Origin: Paenibacillus terricola
GTDB taxonomy: Bacteria > Bacillota > Bacilli > Paenibacillales > Paenibacillaceae
Direction of reading: 5' to 3'
NCBI RefSeq assembly: GCF_014779765.1
Contig: NZ_JACXZA010000005.1
Coordinates: 610,470-674,469 of the forward strand
DNA length: 64,000 bases
Each line of letters begins with the position of its first letter. Position 1 is the stretch's first letter. This document shows, piece by piece, positions 41,749 through 49,001 of this stretch. The translations under genes were made by a program, and so were the position numbers. The notes beneath the pieces were generated by a model. It did no database searches and was not told where the DNA came from. It saw only the letters and a program-made list of their open reading frames with translations.

Positions 41749-42015
41749 TTATCTGCTCTTCACCAGAAGCTCCACCGCTTGCTTAACGAGCTTGCTTGTG
41801 TCCCCGCCTGTCGTCTGCTCTTCCAGGATGCATTGCTGAAGATTCTCGGCAACGATCTGCGCGATCGCCCGGTCAGAAGCATTGCGAACCGCCGACAGCT
41901 GGCTTACGACATCCTTGCACGGTTTTCCTTCGTCCATGAGGCGCAATACGCCGCGAACTTGTCCTTCGATTCGTTTGAGGCGCGCTTTGATCTCATCCGA
42001 GTAGTTATAATCCAT
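41749..42015 (-). CDS. cstR: CstR-type persulfide-sensing repressor (CsoR family)
   Basis: An 88-residue, all-helical CsoR-family repressor: IKARLKRIEGQVRGVLRLMDEG at the N-terminus, then Cys33 in KPCKDVVSQLSAVRNA and Cys62 in AENLQQCILEE. Copper-sensing CsoR has Cys-His-Cys; here the position four residues before the second Cys is Asn58, not His. This is the signature of the CstR branch, which forms Cys-Cys di- to tetrasulfide links with reactive sulfur and then releases DNA. It ends a cluster of rhodanese, TusA, DsrE and persulfide dioxygenase genes. Operators of the expected ATACCC-GGGTAT type lie before it and in four other promoter regions of the island. Confidence 0.9.
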   Translation of the reverse strand: MDYNYSDEIKARLKRIEGQVRGVLRLMDEGKPCKDVVSQLSAVRNASDRAIAQIVAENLQQCILEEQTTGGDTSKLVKQAVELLVKSR

Positions 42016-42043
42016 ATCTTCTTCATCCTTTCTGAACGCACAC

Positions 42044-42059
42044 TTACAAGTATGGGTAT
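42044..42059 (-). promoter_or_regulatory. CstR operator h, degenerate, upstream of cstR
   Basis: The right half GTATGGGTAT is intact, the left half (TTACAA) is degraded. A minus-strand TATAAT at 42059-42064 overlaps it. This should give weaker autoregulation than at the other promoters. Confidence 0.55.
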
Positions 42060-42105
42060 ATTATAAAGCATAAAGGTACGCGCTCATACTCTTTATCCGA
42101 ATTTT

Positions 42106-42585
42106 CTAGATAAACAAGTTTACGTTGCCTTCGGAAGCGTCCCCGAGATAAGCCGCTACGCCGCCGAGCTCGACGCCCTCGATCATCTCTTCCTTCTGGA
42201 TGCCGAGCAAATCCATCGTCATCGTGCAGCCCACGATCTTGACACCCATCTCCTGCGCCAGCTCGATCAGCTGCGGCAGCGTCATTGCATTGTGCTTCTT
42301 GATAACATGCTTGATCATTTTCGGTCCCATGCCGAGCATTTGCATTCTGGACAAGCCCAGCTTGTTCGCGCCGCGCGGCATCATCCAGCCGAACATTTTC
42401 TCCAGCATACCTTTATTCGTTTGAACCGCCTCATCCTTGCGAAGCGTATTCAATCCCCAGAAGGTTGCAAAGATCGTAACGTCATGATCGTAAGCCGCTG
42501 CGCCATTGGCAATGATAAAGGCTGCCATCGCTTTGTCATAGTCGCCGCTGAACAATACGATTGTCGTTTTCTTCTTTTGCTCCAT
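42106..42585 (-). CDS. DsrE/DsrF/DrsH-like sulfur carrier family protein
   Basis: A 159-residue DsrE-fold protein: TTIVLFSGDYDKAMAAFIIANGAAAYDHDVTIF at the N-terminus, here quoted as KTTIVLFSGDYDKAMAAF; ATFWGLNTLRKDE; and MGVKIVGCTMTMDLLGIQKEE, which holds the conserved Cys (about 121) of the DsrE2/DsrE3-like group. These proteins accept sulfane sulfur from rhodanese and pass it to TusA. It lies 34 bases after tusA and before cstR. In S. aureus CstA the same module is fused to rhodanese and TusA; here it is separate. The ribosome site GAGGAG is rather distant from the ATG. Confidence 0.88.
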   Translation of the reverse strand: MEQKKKTTIVLFSGDYDKAMAAFIIANGAAAYDHDVTIFATFWGLNTLRKDEAVQTNKGMLEKMFGWMMPRGANKLGLSRMQMLGMGPKMIKHVIKKHNAMTLPQLIELAQEMGVKIVGCTMTMDLLGIQKEEMIEGVELGGVAAYLGDASEGNVNLFI

Positions 42586-42619
42586 AACGATTATCCGTTC
42601 TCCTCTCGATGATTAAGAT

Positions 42620-42847
42620 TTATGCCTTGCGGACGTAGAACTTGTAGACGCCTTGCTCTTCTTCGTGCTTCACGAGCTCGTGGTTCGTCTGTTTCACCCA
42701 TGCTTGGAAGTCATTGACCGAGCCTTTATCCGTCGAGAGCACTTCCATGACTTGACCGGACTGCAAGCCGTCCAGCGCTTTCTTCGCCTTTACGATCGGC
42801 ATTGGGCATGCCAGGCCTTTCGTATCAACAACCAGATCTTTATTCAT
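42620..42847 (-). CDS. tusA: TusA family sulfur-carrier protein
   Basis: I start at ATG 42847, nine bases after GAGGAGG. The 75-residue product has the TusA fold with the persulfide-carrying Cys in TKGLACPMPIVKAKKAL (CPxP motif, about residue 14), then VMEVLSTDKGSVNDFQAW. It would take sulfane sulfur from the DsrE or rhodanese partners and deliver it onward. Its closest neighbour upstream encodes a TusA-rhodanese fusion with a very similar TusA part. Confidence 0.93.
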   Translation of the reverse strand: MNKDLVVDTKGLACPMPIVKAKKALDGLQSGQVMEVLSTDKGSVNDFQAWVKQTNHELVKHEEEQGVYKFYVRKA

Positions 42848-42913
42848 TTGTGTTATCCTCCTCAAAATGTATCGGTCCGTGACCGTATCCTTAGTTTGTT
42901 AATTCGATCGTTA

Positions 42914-43498
42914 TTAGTTCAATTTAGACGTTGGGCCGTTCCAGCCGGTCATGCCCGGCAATACGTTCGAGATATTCGTGAAGCCTTTGTCCTGCAGCAG
43001 CTGGCAAGCCAGGTCGCTGCGAGTGCCGGTGCGGCAAATAACTGCGATAGCGGCATCGCTCTTCAATTCTCCGATGCGGCCTTCCAGTTCACCCATTGGG
43101 ATGTTAATAGCGGATGCTACATGTTGGAATGCATATTCCGCAGGCTCGCGAACGTCCAGCACTGTAATTGCGTCGCCGCCGGAGAGCTTCGCTTGAAGCT
43201 CCTCCGTCGTCATCGTTACCGCAAACTTCGTTTCCGGCTTTACTTCATCCGCATTCGACTTGCGGATGTAATGCTTCAGAACGCCGTCTTCTTCAATCGT
43301 TCCCAGGTATTGATGACCTGTATTTTTGCACCAGCCTTGGATATCGGCGAGCGAGCCTCTATCTGTTGCCTGAAGTTCGACGACCTGACCCGCTTGAACC
43401 GTCTCGATGGCTTTCTTCGTCTTCACGATCGGCATCGGGCAGGCAAGCCCTTTGCAATCAAGCGTAAGGTCTACTTGAATTTGTGCTTGGTTAGTCAA
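42914..43498 (-). CDS. TusA-rhodanese fusion protein (CstA-like)
   Basis: A TTG at 43498, eight bases after AAAGGGGA, is the likely start; the frame extends further upstream without a ribosome site. The N-terminal 80 residues are a TusA domain (LDCKGLACPMPIVKTKKAIETV, with an extra Cys two residues before KGLA). A linker leads to a rhodanese domain (about 95-194: ITVLDVREPAEYAFQHV, catalytic loop ICRTGTRSDLAC, GFTNISNVLPGMTGW). S. aureus CstA carries rhodanese, TusA and DsrE in one chain; this protein has the order TusA-rhodanese and lacks DsrE, which is encoded two genes downstream. It should relay persulfide within one polypeptide. Confidence 0.9.
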   Translation of the reverse strand: MTNQAQIQVDLTLDCKGLACPMPIVKTKKAIETVQAGQVVELQATDRGSLADIQGWCKNTGHQYLGTIEEDGVLKHYIRKSNADEVKPETKFAVTMTTEELQAKLSGGDAITVLDVREPAEYAFQHVASAINIPMGELEGRIGELKSDAAIAVICRTGTRSDLACQLLQDKGFTNISNVLPGMTGWNGPTSKLN

Positions 43499-43535
43499 TG
43501 GTATGATCCCCTTTCGATTCTTTACGATCAACAGC

Positions 43536-44684
43536 TTACTTGTCGTGAATAGCGCAGCGGTTCGGTCCGATTTCCATTTCGCGCTGCTCATCGGACGTAG
43601 GTGCGATTTTACCCATGTTCGTCTGACGGATCTGTTGGTAAGAGTTTGGATGCTGCGGCAGATTTTCCGTTACTGCACGGCGGAATTCCGCCTCGTCATG
43701 GATATTGAGTCCTGGATTGTTCTGGTACAGATCGCCCAGACGAGCGGATACTTTGCCGCCTTCGCCAAGCTCTGTAATTTTGCCAAAGTGTGCAGGAAGC
43801 ACGACCAGTTCTTCAGACAGCTCTTTGTAACGGTTGTACAGCGTGTTGCGCAGATCTCCAACCCAGTCTTCTGCAAGGCCTGCAAGGTCAGGACGTCCGA
43901 TCGATTCTACGAACAGGATGTCGCCTGACAGCAGGTAACGGTCGTCTACAACAAAGGACGTACTGCCGATTGTGTGGCCTGGCGAGTATATCGCCTGGAT
44001 TTTGATTTGCGTGTCGCCAACCGTAATTTCTTCGGCGTCATTAAGTGCTGCATATTCAAACGTCACTTCGCCTGCATCCTTCGGAGGCAGCCAGTACGTA
44101 GCGCCAAGCTTCTCAGCCAGCTGGCGTCCACCGGAAATGTGGTCCGCATGAAGGTGCGTATCGATGGTATGCTTGATCGTTGCGCCTTTCTCTGCAGCGA
44201 ATTGCTCGAATACGTCCGTCATGCGCAGCGTATCGATCGTAGCCGCTTCGCCGTTGGAGATAACCATATACGACAGGCAGCCTTTGCCGATGCGTACGAA
44301 TTGGTACAGTTCGCCGCCGTCCTTCAGGTCAGCCACCTTCACAGGCTCCAAATATTCGCTCCATGCTTTCATGCCGCCCTGGAGGTAGAACACTTCTGCA
44401 CGGCCAGTCTCAGCCAACTGCTCTGCTACGAACATGGACGAGCCTTCCTTCGCGCATACTACGAGCACTTTGCCTTCGGCAGGAATGCGGTCCATAATGC
44501 CCTCTACACCTTCGAGCAGTTCGAAATAAGGTACGTTGATCGATTCAATCGTTTCGCCTTCGATTCGCCAGTCGTTATAGTCGCCTTCGTTGCGAACATC
44601 GAGAATGAATAGCGGTTGTTTGTCCAGAACATATCGAGTAACTTCTTTAGCCGTCATTGGTTGGTACGTTGCAGTTGTTGTCAT
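43536..44684 (-). CDS. Rhodanese-persulfide dioxygenase fusion (CstB-like, domain order reversed)
   Basis: A 382-residue fusion. Residues of about 10-115 are a rhodanese domain ([14 protein letters not shown]) with an unusual active loop CAKEGSS at [18 protein letters not shown]. Residues of about 130-345 are a metallo-beta-lactamase-fold persulfide dioxygenase: [40 protein letters not shown] and VLPAHFGK supply the iron ligands and the family DxxxxxxIGRxDL. Such enzymes oxidise glutathione, bacillithiol or CoA persulfide to sulfite. In S. aureus CstB the dioxygenase comes first and the rhodanese last, so the order here is swapped. The ATG has AAAGGAG upstream. A CstR operator lies just before it. 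Confidence 0.93.
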   Translation of the reverse strand: MTTTATYQPMTAKEVTRYVLDKQPLFILDVRNEGDYNDWRIEGETIESINVPYFELLEGVEGIMDRIPAEGKVLVVCAKEGSSMFVAEQLAETGRAEVFYLQGGMKAWSEYLEPVKVADLKDGGELYQFVRIGKGCLSYMVISNGEAATIDTLRMTDVFEQFAAEKGATIKHTIDTHLHADHISGGRQLAEKLGATYWLPPKDAGEVTFEYAALNDAEEITVGDTQIKIQAIYSPGHTIGSTSFVVDDRYLLSGDILFVESIGRPDLAGLAEDWVGDLRNTLYNRYKELSEELVVLPAHFGKITELGEGGKVSARLGDLYQNNPGLNIHDEAEFRRAVTENLPQHPNSYQQIRQTNMGKIAPTSDEQREMEIGPNRCAIHDK

Positions 44685-44700
44685 TTGTATTCGCTCCTTT

Positions 44701-44723
44701 TATGGGTGTACCCCTATGGGTAT
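44701..44723 (-). promoter_or_regulatory. CstR operator b, upstream of the rhodanese-dioxygenase gene
   Basis: GTACCCCTATGGGTAT (44708-44723) is one mismatch from the island consensus. The adjoining TATGGGTGTACCCC (44701-44714) forms a second overlapping inverted repeat, so two dimers or tetramers might bind. It lies just upstream of the ribosome site; minus-strand TATATA overlaps it. Confidence 0.75.
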
Positions 44724-44799
44724 ATAAATGGTTAAAATTTTTTGCCCGTTTCGGCAATGGCTTACTCTGATTGTCGTTTATTTCGTTCCGTCACAAGCT

Positions 44800-45114
44800 T
44801 TAAAATTCGACGTTTCCGTTCCAGTTCATCATGCCGCCCGTCATGTTGACGACATCGTAACCGAGCGATTCCAACATCTCGCATGCCAGACCGCTGCGAT
44901 TGCCGCTGCGGCAGACGACAATGGTTTCTTGCTTCGAATCGATCTCTGAACGTCTCTGCCCTAGCGTGCCCAGCGGAATATGTTTCGCACCTGGAATATG
45001 GCCGGATTGCCATTCGTCCAACTCGCGAACATCCACAATATGAAGCTTTTTTCCATGTTTGATTAAAGCCGCCACTTCGTCGGTCGTGATTTCTTTAGAG
45101 AACTTACCAGCCAA
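44800..45114 (-). CDS. Single-domain rhodanese
   Basis: A 104-residue cytosolic rhodanese: IVDVRELDEWQSGHIPGAKHIPLG, then the six-residue catalytic loop CRSGNRS in TIVVCRSGNRSGLACEML, and VVNMTGGMMNWNG. The start is a TTG at 45114, eight bases after AAGGAG. It has its own promoter with a CstR operator (45175-45220). It probably moves sulfane sulfur between thiosulfate, low-molecular-weight persulfides and the TusA carriers. Confidence 0.93.
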   Translation of the reverse strand: MAGKFSKEITTDEVAALIKHGKKLHIVDVRELDEWQSGHIPGAKHIPLGTLGQRRSEIDSKQETIVVCRSGNRSGLACEMLESLGYDVVNMTGGMMNWNGNVEF

Positions 45115-45174
45115 TTCAATCTCTCCTTAATAATATTATAGTTTGTTATATGCTTGATAACGACTAATTAACGT

Positions 45175-45220
45175 ATACCCCTATGGGTATTATCATAAGT
45201 CTTCGGCTCGCTCTTGTCAA
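45175..45220 (-). promoter_or_regulatory. Promoter with CstR operator c
   Basis: Reading on the minus strand: TTGACA (45215-45220), 17 bases, TATGAT (45192-45197), then the operator ATACCCCTATGGGTAT at 45175-45190 covering the transcription start. The -35 box is a perfect consensus, so basal strength should be high and dependent on repressor release. Confidence 0.85.
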
Positions 45221-45227
45221 CTTCCTC

Positions 45228-45614
45228 TTATTTCTTCAACTGACCTTTCCAGGCCATGATGCCGCCTTGCAGATGCGCCAGATTCTGATATCCTCTCTTG
45301 GAGAGAACCTTAGCTGCTTGCTTGCTTCTCATTCCGCTTCGGCAATACAGGTAAACGCTGCGGTCGGAAGGGATTTCGCTTACGCGCTGCTGCAATCGGG
45401 ACAAAGGAATATTGATGGCGCCCGGAATATAACCTTGCTTCACTTCGCCTGGCTCGCGCACGTCGATCAGCATATGGTTTCGGTTCAATTTGAGCTCATT
45501 CTGCAATTGATCGGCATTGACGTTACGAAGTCCCTTTACACCTTTGAAACGAGAAGCAAGGAACCACACGATGCCGGCGCCAATCGCGATGTTGATAATA
45601 AGATTCGTATCCAT
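45228..45614 (-). CDS. Membrane-anchored rhodanese
   Basis: A 128-residue protein with an N-terminal transmembrane segment (MDTNLIINIAIGAGIVWFLASRF) followed by a rhodanese domain: MLIDVREPGEVKQGYIPGAINIPLSRL, the loop CRSGMRS in VYLYCRSGMRSKQAA, and NLAHLQGGIMAWKGQL. A positive patch after the helix (SRFKGVKGLR) suggests the rhodanese domain is cytoplasmic. The ATG has AAGGAGG at seven bases. Two CstR operators lie upstream. Confidence 0.92.
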   Translation of the reverse strand: MDTNLIINIAIGAGIVWFLASRFKGVKGLRNVNADQLQNELKLNRNHMLIDVREPGEVKQGYIPGAINIPLSRLQQRVSEIPSDRSVYLYCRSGMRSKQAAKVLSKRGYQNLAHLQGGIMAWKGQLKK

Positions 45615-45634
45615 GAACTCACCTCCTTGTATTG

Positions 45635-45650
45635 ATACCCGTCAGGGTAT
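45635..45650 (-). promoter_or_regulatory. CstR operator d, downstream of the promoter
   Basis: ATACCCGTCAGGGTAT lies about 40 bases after the predicted transcription start and just before the ribosome site of the membrane rhodanese gene. It would act as a roadblock site in addition to operator e. Confidence 0.75.
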
Positions 45651-45693
45651 AGATTGATTTAAAAAAAATTAGTGTGTCGCCTAACTTGTTTTC

Positions 45694-45722
45694 ATTATAT
45701 ACCCCATGGGGTATGTTTGCAA
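45694..45722 (-). promoter_or_regulatory. Promoter with CstR operator e between -35 and -10
   Basis: Minus strand: TTGCAA (45717-45722), 17-base spacer, TATAAT (45694-45699). The spacer contains most of the perfect palindrome ATACCCCATGGGGTAT (45699-45714). Confidence 0.85.
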
Positions 45723-45772
45723 TAGCAATTTCAAAGTTAATTTTTTGATAAATCAGGACGAATGATCGAACA

Positions 45773-46327
45773 CTATTCCAACTGCCGAATCGCCTTTGTC
45801 ATAATCTCATCATTGATCGCACCGGCATACTTGTTTCTTATAATACCGTTCTTATCGATTACGTATGTGGTCGGATAAGCAGTAACCTTGTATTGCCTCT
45901 TTATAATCCCCGCTTCGTCTAGGACGACAGGGAAGGTCAGTCCATATTCGCTGACGAAGTCATCGACATCTGAAGCCTTCGCCTCGGTCGTCGTTAAATT
46001 CACCGACAGAATCACGACATCTCGAGCAGCGTAATCTTTGTAAACCCGTTCCATATGCGGCATCTCTGCCTTGCAGGGCGGACACCAGGTAGCCCAGAAA
46101 TTAATGAAGACCGTTCGTCCACGATAATCGGACAACCGGACCGCGTTGCCGCCCAAATCCTTCAACTCAAAATCCGGGGCCTGCTCGCCCTTCCGCGTGC
46201 CGGTATCCGTCTGCTGAAGCAACTGCGCATCGGTAGACGAGTTGCCAGAGCCGGCCGTTTTATTTTGGTACAAACCGTAAGCAACCAGTGCAAGCAAGAC
46301 GAATACGCCTATTATGCTCTTCTTCAT
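45773..46327 (-). CDS. TlpA/ResA-like membrane-anchored thioredoxin
   Basis: I set the start at ATG 46327, with GAAGGAG eight bases upstream; the frame is open much further but overlaps ccdA. The 184-residue protein has an N-terminal anchor (MKKSIIGVFVLLALVAYGLY), a Thr/Gln-rich spacer, and an AhpC/TSA-type redoxin domain. Its motifs are APDFELKDLGGNAVRLSDYRG, INFWATWCPPCKAEMPHM (active CPPC) and a cis-proline region YKVTAYPTTYVID. It would act outside the membrane and be kept reduced by the CcdA encoded just upstream (20-base gap). It is part of the CstR-controlled transcript starting before 47766. Confidence 0.92.
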   Translation of the reverse strand: MKKSIIGVFVLLALVAYGLYQNKTAGSGNSSTDAQLLQQTDTGTRKGEQAPDFELKDLGGNAVRLSDYRGRTVFINFWATWCPPCKAEMPHMERVYKDYAARDVVILSVNLTTTEAKASDVDDFVSEYGLTFPVVLDEAGIIKRQYKVTAYPTTYVIDKNGIIRNKYAGAINDEIMTKAIRQLE

Positions 46328-46347
46328 CGTTCCACTCCTTCGTCCCA

Positions 46348-47079
46348 TTATGCGTTCCATACGATAAATCCGGAAAGCCAAGCGCTGATGCGCTGGAACT
46401 GTCCGGTAAACAACAGCAGGCCCATCGCAATGAATAAGACGCCGTTCGCAACGGACAACATCGGCAGAAACCGATGAATGCGCCGAAGAACGCCAAGCGA
46501 TCGAGTAACGATAAGCGAAAGAAGAAGAAACGGCATTCCCATGCCAAGCGAATAAACCGCAAGCAAGAACGCTCCGTGCCACACTGTATCCGCTGTGCCT
46601 GCCAGCAGAAGAATGCTGGACAATGCCATGCCTACGCACGGCGTCCAACCCGTTCCGAACGCCACGCCGATCATGAACGACCGGAACTTCCCGCGGCTGA
46701 CGCCTTTGTTGAACCTTTTGCTGAAGCCCGCGCCTAGGCGCAGGAAAGCCGGCAGCCGAATATGAAGCAGACCTGCCATCTGCAGCCCGAACGCGACAAT
46801 CAGAAGTCCGCTTATTTGCTCGATCCACTGCCGCTGCTCCGCCCATATTCGCCCTATCAGACCAACTGATGTCCCCATTAATACAAATACAGCGCTGAAT
46901 CCGAGAATGAAGCTGATCGAGCGCCGGAAGAGAAGCCTTCGGTCCGCAACCACCCGATTGTCTTGAATGGCGGACTCCGTCAAATGGGAGACGTATACGG
47001 GCACAAGCGGAAAAACGCACGGCGATAGGAACGATAGCAGTCCTGCAGCGAAAGCAGCAAACAAAGTCACCTGTTCCAT
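46348..47079 (-). CDS. ccdA: CcdA-type transmembrane thiol-disulfide reductant carrier
   Basis: A 243-residue, six-helix protein of the CcdA/DsbD-beta family: GLLSFLSPCVFPLVPVYVSHL in the first helix (first redox Cys) and GVAFGTGWTPCVGMALSSIL in the fourth (second redox Cys), with internal pseudo-symmetry. It carries electrons from cytosolic thioredoxin across the membrane to extracytoplasmic thiol proteins. Its ATG directly follows the TAA of the upstream gene (translational coupling), and the TlpA-like gene follows, its likely partner. The presence under CstR operators ties it to sulfur stress rather than cytochrome c maturation. Confidence 0.93.
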   Translation of the reverse strand: MEQVTLFAAFAAGLLSFLSPCVFPLVPVYVSHLTESAIQDNRVVADRRLLFRRSISFILGFSAVFVLMGTSVGLIGRIWAEQRQWIEQISGLLIVAFGLQMAGLLHIRLPAFLRLGAGFSKRFNKGVSRGKFRSFMIGVAFGTGWTPCVGMALSSILLLAGTADTVWHGAFLLAVYSLGMGMPFLLLSLIVTRSLGVLRRIHRFLPMLSVANGVLFIAMGLLLFTGQFQRISAWLSGFIVWNA

Positions 47080-47766
47080 TTAGTCCTCCCTTTGCGCTTT
47101 GCCGCGCAATCGAATGGCTCGCTCCGATTGAATAATGAGAAGCAGCACCCCGCTCGAGAAGAGAAGCCAGACTAATTGCTCGGCGCCGAAGCCGTAGAGC
47201 ACTGACCGTTCGTCCGGTTCCATGAAGGAGACAGCGGCCCTGCCGAGCCCGTACCACAGCCAAATCGTCTTGAGAGAAATCTCGGCCGTTCTCGCGACTA
47301 TGAGAATGACGAATAGAAGAAATGTTCCGCTTGCAAGCAATGAATGCGGCATAATGGACTCGTCCAACAGCATCGCCTGCACGGCATAATAAACGGAGGT
47401 CCAGCCAAATATCATGACGGTGAGGAGCATTCCGGATCTTCTTGCTCCCAGCCCAGCCTGCGTTAAGCGTATCATCATATAAGAAGCTGACAGCGTCGAC
47501 GCAAGCCAAGCGCCCTTCTCGCCTCCGCTATAATAAATCAATGACCACAAATTGGAGAGAACTTCAGATGGACTGAACAACAGCAGACTGCCTTTCCAAA
47601 CGAGCAGCCAGATCAACACGGCATTCATCGCAAAGCCCGCTATCTTTGACTTGTCCTCGTGCTGTCTCATACTGATTCGCATGCCGAGCATACCGAGCAT
47701 GCCCGCAATCAGATAGATGGCGATTTCCAAATTCAACACGAATGGACCTGCTTGTACGGTATACAT
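47080..47766 (-). CDS. Polytopic membrane protein of the persulfide island, unknown function
   Basis: A 228-residue protein with about seven hydrophobic helices (FVLNLEIAIYLIAGMLGMLGM, FAMNAVLIWLLVWKGSLLLF, GMLLTVMIFGWTSVYYAV, LLASGTFLLFVILIVA, LVWLLFSSGVLLLIIQ). There is no cysteine-rich motif and no recognised family; the general layout recalls prolipoprotein-diacylglyceryl-transferase-like or redox membrane proteins, without their motifs. The ATG at 47766 has AAAGGAG. It is the first gene of a 47766-45773 operon with ccdA and tlpA under operator f, and its stop abuts the ccdA start, so a role in thiol redox transfer is likely. Confidence 0.75.
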   Translation of the reverse strand: MYTVQAGPFVLNLEIAIYLIAGMLGMLGMRISMRQHEDKSKIAGFAMNAVLIWLLVWKGSLLLFSPSEVLSNLWSLIYYSGGEKGAWLASTLSASYMMIRLTQAGLGARRSGMLLTVMIFGWTSVYYAVQAMLLDESIMPHSLLASGTFLLFVILIVARTAEISLKTIWLWYGLGRAAVSFMEPDERSVLYGFGAEQLVWLLFSSGVLLLIIQSERAIRLRGKAQRED

Positions 47767-47824
47767 GGATCTACTCCTTTGCTGATAAACCTAACAAACT
47801 AAATCCATCGCACATGTGCAGATA

Positions 47825-47870
47825 GAACAAAGAGCGAGCGCCTCTTGTTTCATGCGTCCGCTCTTTGTTC
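47825..47870 (-). other. 12-bp-stem hairpin between the exporter gene and the ccdA operon
   Basis: GAACAAAGAGCG (47825-47836) and CGCTCTTTGTTC (47859-47870) pair perfectly around 22 bases. It lies just inside the predicted start of the ccdA operon transcript, so it may be a 5-prime protective hairpin, or terminate the exporter gene; no T-run follows. Confidence 0.6.
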
Positions 47871-47899
47871 ATTATACATATACACCATGGGGTATTGAA
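47871..47899 (-). promoter_or_regulatory. Promoter with CstR operator f for the membrane protein-ccdA-tlpA operon
   Basis: Minus strand: TTCAAT (47894-47899), 17 bases, TATAAT (47871-47876). The operator ATACACCATGGGGTAT (47880-47895) fills the spacer, with one mismatch to a perfect palindrome. Confidence 0.78.
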
Positions 47900-47926
47900 G
47901 TGGCCAAAAAAAGACCACGATTATTT

Positions 47927-48709
47927 TTAAGACAGTATGCCCCACCAAATCTTTACAACCGTTGCTGCAATCAACACCGCGAGCACCATTTGAAGCACCT
48001 TCACGTTCAGCTTCTGACCGATCTTCGCCCCAATCGGCGAGCCGATGATGCTTGCAACTACCATAATGATCGACGGAACGAGCAGCATATGTCCGCCCAT
48101 CACTTTGCCGGCGGTCGAGCCGATCGATGAGATGAACGTAATGGCGAGCGAAGAAGCGATCGCGACGCGCGTCGGTATTTTGAGAACGACGAGCATAATG
48201 GGAACGGTAATGAATGCGCCGGCGGCGCCAACGACGCCTGACAGAATGCCGACGACCGCAGCGGATAGACCGGCAATCATTTTGTTGAATTGAAGCTTGG
48301 CAGAATCGCCTTCTTGGCCTTTCTTCGGAAGGAACATCATAATAGCCGCAACAAGCGCCAGCACCGCATAGGTCAGGTTGATGGCCGAGTCGGGCAGAAA
48401 CTTGGAGCCATACCCGCCGACAAAGCTGCCGATTACGATCGGTATGCCCATGTAGAGCACCAGCTGTTTGTTGATCAAACCGCTCTTGCGATAAGCGAAT
48501 ACGCCTGCAATGGTTGCGAAGAATACTTGTACAGCACTAACCGCCGATACTTCTTGTGCGGTGAATGCGACAAAACCCAACGCCGGCGGTATATAGAGCA
48601 GCATCGGATATTTGATGATCGAACCGCCGATGCCTACCATGCCGGAAATGAATGAACCGATAAACCCGATTGCGAACAATGTGAGCAGCCAGCCAAAATC
48701 TAAATCCAT
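47927..48709 (-). CDS. TauE/SafE family sulfite/anion exporter
   Basis: The ATG at 48709 has GGGGAG nine bases upstream. The 260-residue product has about eight helices, with the family N-terminus LFAIGFIGSFISGMVGIGGSIIKYPMLLYIPP (quoted here as GFIGSFISGMVGIGGS) and the second-half repeat GILSGVVGAAGAFITVPIM. TauE/SafE proteins export sulfite and related organosulfur anions. Being under a CstR operator, it should remove sulfite made by the persulfide dioxygenase. It is the first gene of the island in transcription order. Confidence 0.92.
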   Translation of the reverse strand: MDLDFGWLLTLFAIGFIGSFISGMVGIGGSIIKYPMLLYIPPALGFVAFTAQEVSAVSAVQVFFATIAGVFAYRKSGLINKQLVLYMGIPIVIGSFVGGYGSKFLPDSAINLTYAVLALVAAIMMFLPKKGQEGDSAKLQFNKMIAGLSAAVVGILSGVVGAAGAFITVPIMLVVLKIPTRVAIASSLAITFISSIGSTAGKVMGGHMLLVPSIIMVVASIIGSPIGAKIGQKLNVKVLQMVLAVLIAATVVKIWWGILS

Positions 48710-48761
48710 TTTATAACACTCCCCATTCTTTGTTGTCATTTGAGTATGATGCGTTATACAT

Positions 48762-48807
48762 ATACCCCCATGGGTATTATAATACGTGCTGATTGCCCCC
48801 TTGTCAA
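48762..48807 (-). promoter_or_regulatory. Promoter with CstR operator g of the exporter gene
   Basis: Minus strand: TTGACA (48802-48807), 17 bases, TATTAT (48779-48784), followed at once by the operator ATACCCCCATGGGTAT (48762-48777). Confidence 0.87.
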
Positions 48808-48942
48808 TTGAGCCCAGCCTATTATTATCTGTACAAAAAATGGTTGCGAGCTCGTTATTTGATAAAGCCCTGCAACTAACCGCCTATTCATCGATCCGGC
48901 TTCAGTTAACTGCCATAGGGAGCCTCCGTACAAGAACAAGAC

Positions 48943-48973
48943 AAAAAGCCGTATCCTCTGCGGATACGGCTTT
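48943..48973 (-). terminator. Distal terminator after ydjO
   Basis: AAAGCCGTATCC / GGATACGGCTTT (48946-48973), followed by TTTTTGTC on the minus strand. Confidence 0.85.
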
Positions 48974-49001
48974 GCTGATTGAACGATTCGGAAATCGACA
49001 A

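Noticed and set aside
46328..47509. Long N-terminal extension of the TlpA-like gene
   Set aside because: The frame overlaps ccdA in another register and encodes Arg/Ser-rich nonsense; the ribosome site and membrane anchor fix the start at 46327.
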